From: DASUKL01 sp036278755
Lineage (GTDB): Bacteria; Chloroflexota; Limnocylindria; Limnocylindrales; CSP1-4
Assembly: GCA_036278755.1 (NCBI GenBank)
Contig: DASUKL010000029.1
Span: forward strand, 1 to 6,406
Length of the DNA stretch: 6,406 nt
Reading direction: 5' to 3'
Numbering within the stretch: position 1 is the stretch's first letter; each line of letters starts with the position of its first letter. The notes below the pieces were generated by a model. That model was not told the DNA's origin. It did not search any database and worked only from the letters and a program-made list of their open reading frames with translations. Position numbers and translations under genes: made by a program. This document shows, one piece after another, positions 5,366-6,406 of this stretch.

Positions 5366-6406
5366 GGATCAGTCGCCTTCGAGGTAGGGCCACGGTGTCC
5401 GCCGCGGCCCGGACCTGAGCCCGCTCCGTGGGCCTGGCGGGCTGCCCGCAGGGCCGCCAACCGCTCGCCGATGCGGATCTCCAGGCCCTGCTCGGAGGGT
5501 TCGTAATAGCGCCGCCCGACGAGCGCGTCGGGCAGGTACTGCTGATCCACGTCGGCCCCCGGGAAGTCCTGCGGATAGCGATAGCCGGCCCCGTGCCCGA
5601 AGTCGCGCCGCTCGCGCCACGTCGCGCTGCGCAGGTGGGCCGGGATGGGCTGGGAGCCGAGGCGTTCGACGTCGGCCAGGGCGGCCCAGTAGGCCTTCCC
5701 GGCCCGGTTCGACTTGGGGGCCGAGGCGATGAAGGCCGTCGCCTGGGCCAGGGCGTACTGCGCTTCGGGCAGCCCGACGTAGTCGACCGCCTGGGCCGCC
5801 GCCACGGCCACCTGGAGAGCGCGGGGGTCGGCGTTACCGACGTCCTCGGAGGCCGAGATGATCAACCGCCGGCAGATGAAGCGGGGGTCCTCCCCGGCCG
5901 CCACCATCGCGGCCAGCCAGTAGAGGGCCGCGTCGGGGTCGTTGCCGCGGAGGCTCTTGATGAAGGCGGAGACGGTGTCGTAGTGGCCGTCGCCCGCTCG
6001 ATCGTAGGCCAGGACGCGCTGCTGGGCGGCGGCCTCCACCTGGGCCAGGGTCACCGGCCTGGGCTCCGACGCGGATCCTGAGCCGGCCTCGGCCAGGGCG
6101 GCCGCGGCCTCGAGCACGGAGAGCGCGACCCGGGCGTCGCCGCCGCTGACGGCCACGAGGTGGACCAGGGCCTCGTCGCTGAGCTCCAGCCGCCCGCCGA
6201 AGCCGCGCTCGTCGGCCAGCGCCCGCCGGACGACGGTCGTGAGGTCCTCCTCCGAGAGCGGCTCGAGGCGGAAGACCCGGGCCCGCGAGAGCAGGGCGGC
6301 GTTGACCTCGTAGTACGGATTCTCGGTGGTCGCCCCGATCAGGGTGATGGTCCCTTCTTCGACATGAGGGAGGAGGGCGTCCTGCTGGCCCTTGTTGAAG
6401 CGATGG
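5359..6406 (-). CDS. rarA: Replication-associated recombination protein A (RarA/MgsA), AAA+ ATPase; N-terminus outside the window
   Basis: RarA (MgsA; eukaryotic WRNIP1) is a tetrameric AAA+ ATPase related to clamp-loader subunits that acts at stalled or gapped replication forks. The frame stays open to the window edge, giving 348 visible residues. It opens just after the Walker B acidic residues with HRFNKGQQDALLPHVE. Sensor 1 LIGATTENP (visible residues 22-30), the arginine-finger region ALLSRARVF (37-45) and the SGGDAR sensor 2 region (87-92) follow. The C-terminal tetramerisation part shows family hallmarks: YDRAGDGHYDTVSAFIKSLRG, DPDAALYWLA, GEDPRFICRRL, SEDVGNADP, then APKSN and the closing DALVGRRYYEPSEQGLE. 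Compared with E. coli RarA (447 residues), about 110-120 N-terminal residues including Walker A are missing only because of the window boundary. The last 35 or so residues are a Gly/Arg-rich tail. A GTG at 6156 is internal (Val84), not a start. The TAG stop overlaps the convergent small gene. Confidence 0.96.
   Translation of the reverse strand, partial: HRFNKGQQDALLPHVEEGTITLIGATTENPYYEVNAALLSRARVFRLEPLSEEDLTTVVRRALADERGFGGRLELSDEALVHLVAVSGGDARVALSVLEAAAALAEAGSGSASEPRPVTLAQVEAAAQQRVLAYDRAGDGHYDTVSAFIKSLRGNDPDAALYWLAAMVAAGEDPRFICRRLIISASEDVGNADPRALQVAVAAAQAVDYVGLPEAQYALAQATAFIASAPKSNRAGKAYWAALADVERLGSQPIPAHLRSATWRERRDFGHGAGYRYPQDFPGADVDQQYLPDALVGRRYYEPSEQGLEIRIGERLAALRAARQAHGAGSGPGRGGHRGPTSKATDPQ

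Overview
The window is a very GC-rich stretch (roughly 70% by eye) of bacterial chromosome, almost completely coding. GTG starts, Ala/Arg/Pro-rich proteins and third codon positions dominated by G and C fit a high-GC lineage such as Chloroflexota or Actinomycetota. The sequence alone does not settle the phylum. There is no sign of a mobile element, phage, CRISPR array, tRNA or rRNA.

Right edge (5359-6406, minus strand): the C-terminal three quarters of RarA/MgsA, the AAA+ ATPase that acts at stalled replication forks. The gene runs off the window just after its Walker B region. Next comes one plus-strand gene (4991-5365), a 124-residue basic, disordered protein with a single C-terminal membrane anchor. 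Its stop codon overlaps the stop end of rarA tail to tail by 7 bp. A 135-bp divergent intergenic region (4856-4990) follows, with an imperfect GC-rich hairpin.

Centre (1847-4855, minus strand): a 1002-residue UvrD/PcrA-type superfamily 1 helicase fused to a C-terminal PD-(D/E)XK nuclease with the four cysteines of an AddB/AdnAB-type iron-sulfur cluster. After 27 bp comes a small four-helix membrane protein of unknown function (1448-1819).

Left part (1-1339, minus strand): after a 108-bp leader with an inverted repeat comes an agmatinase-type ureohydrolase (281-1339). It is translationally coupled by an ATGA overlap to the start of an M20-family metallo-amidohydrolase (1-284, cut by the window edge).

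How the genes fit together: the right half is genome maintenance (fork rescue, then end-processing helicase-nuclease), and the left half looks like a two-enzyme nitrogen-compound catabolic unit (ureohydrolase, then amidohydrolase/peptidase). The minus-strand genes from the helicase to the M20 enzyme could share a transcript, but the 108-bp leader allows a separate promoter for the catabolic pair. I see no convincing novel defence or other system. The most open questions are the lone helicase-nuclease and the two small membrane proteins beside it.
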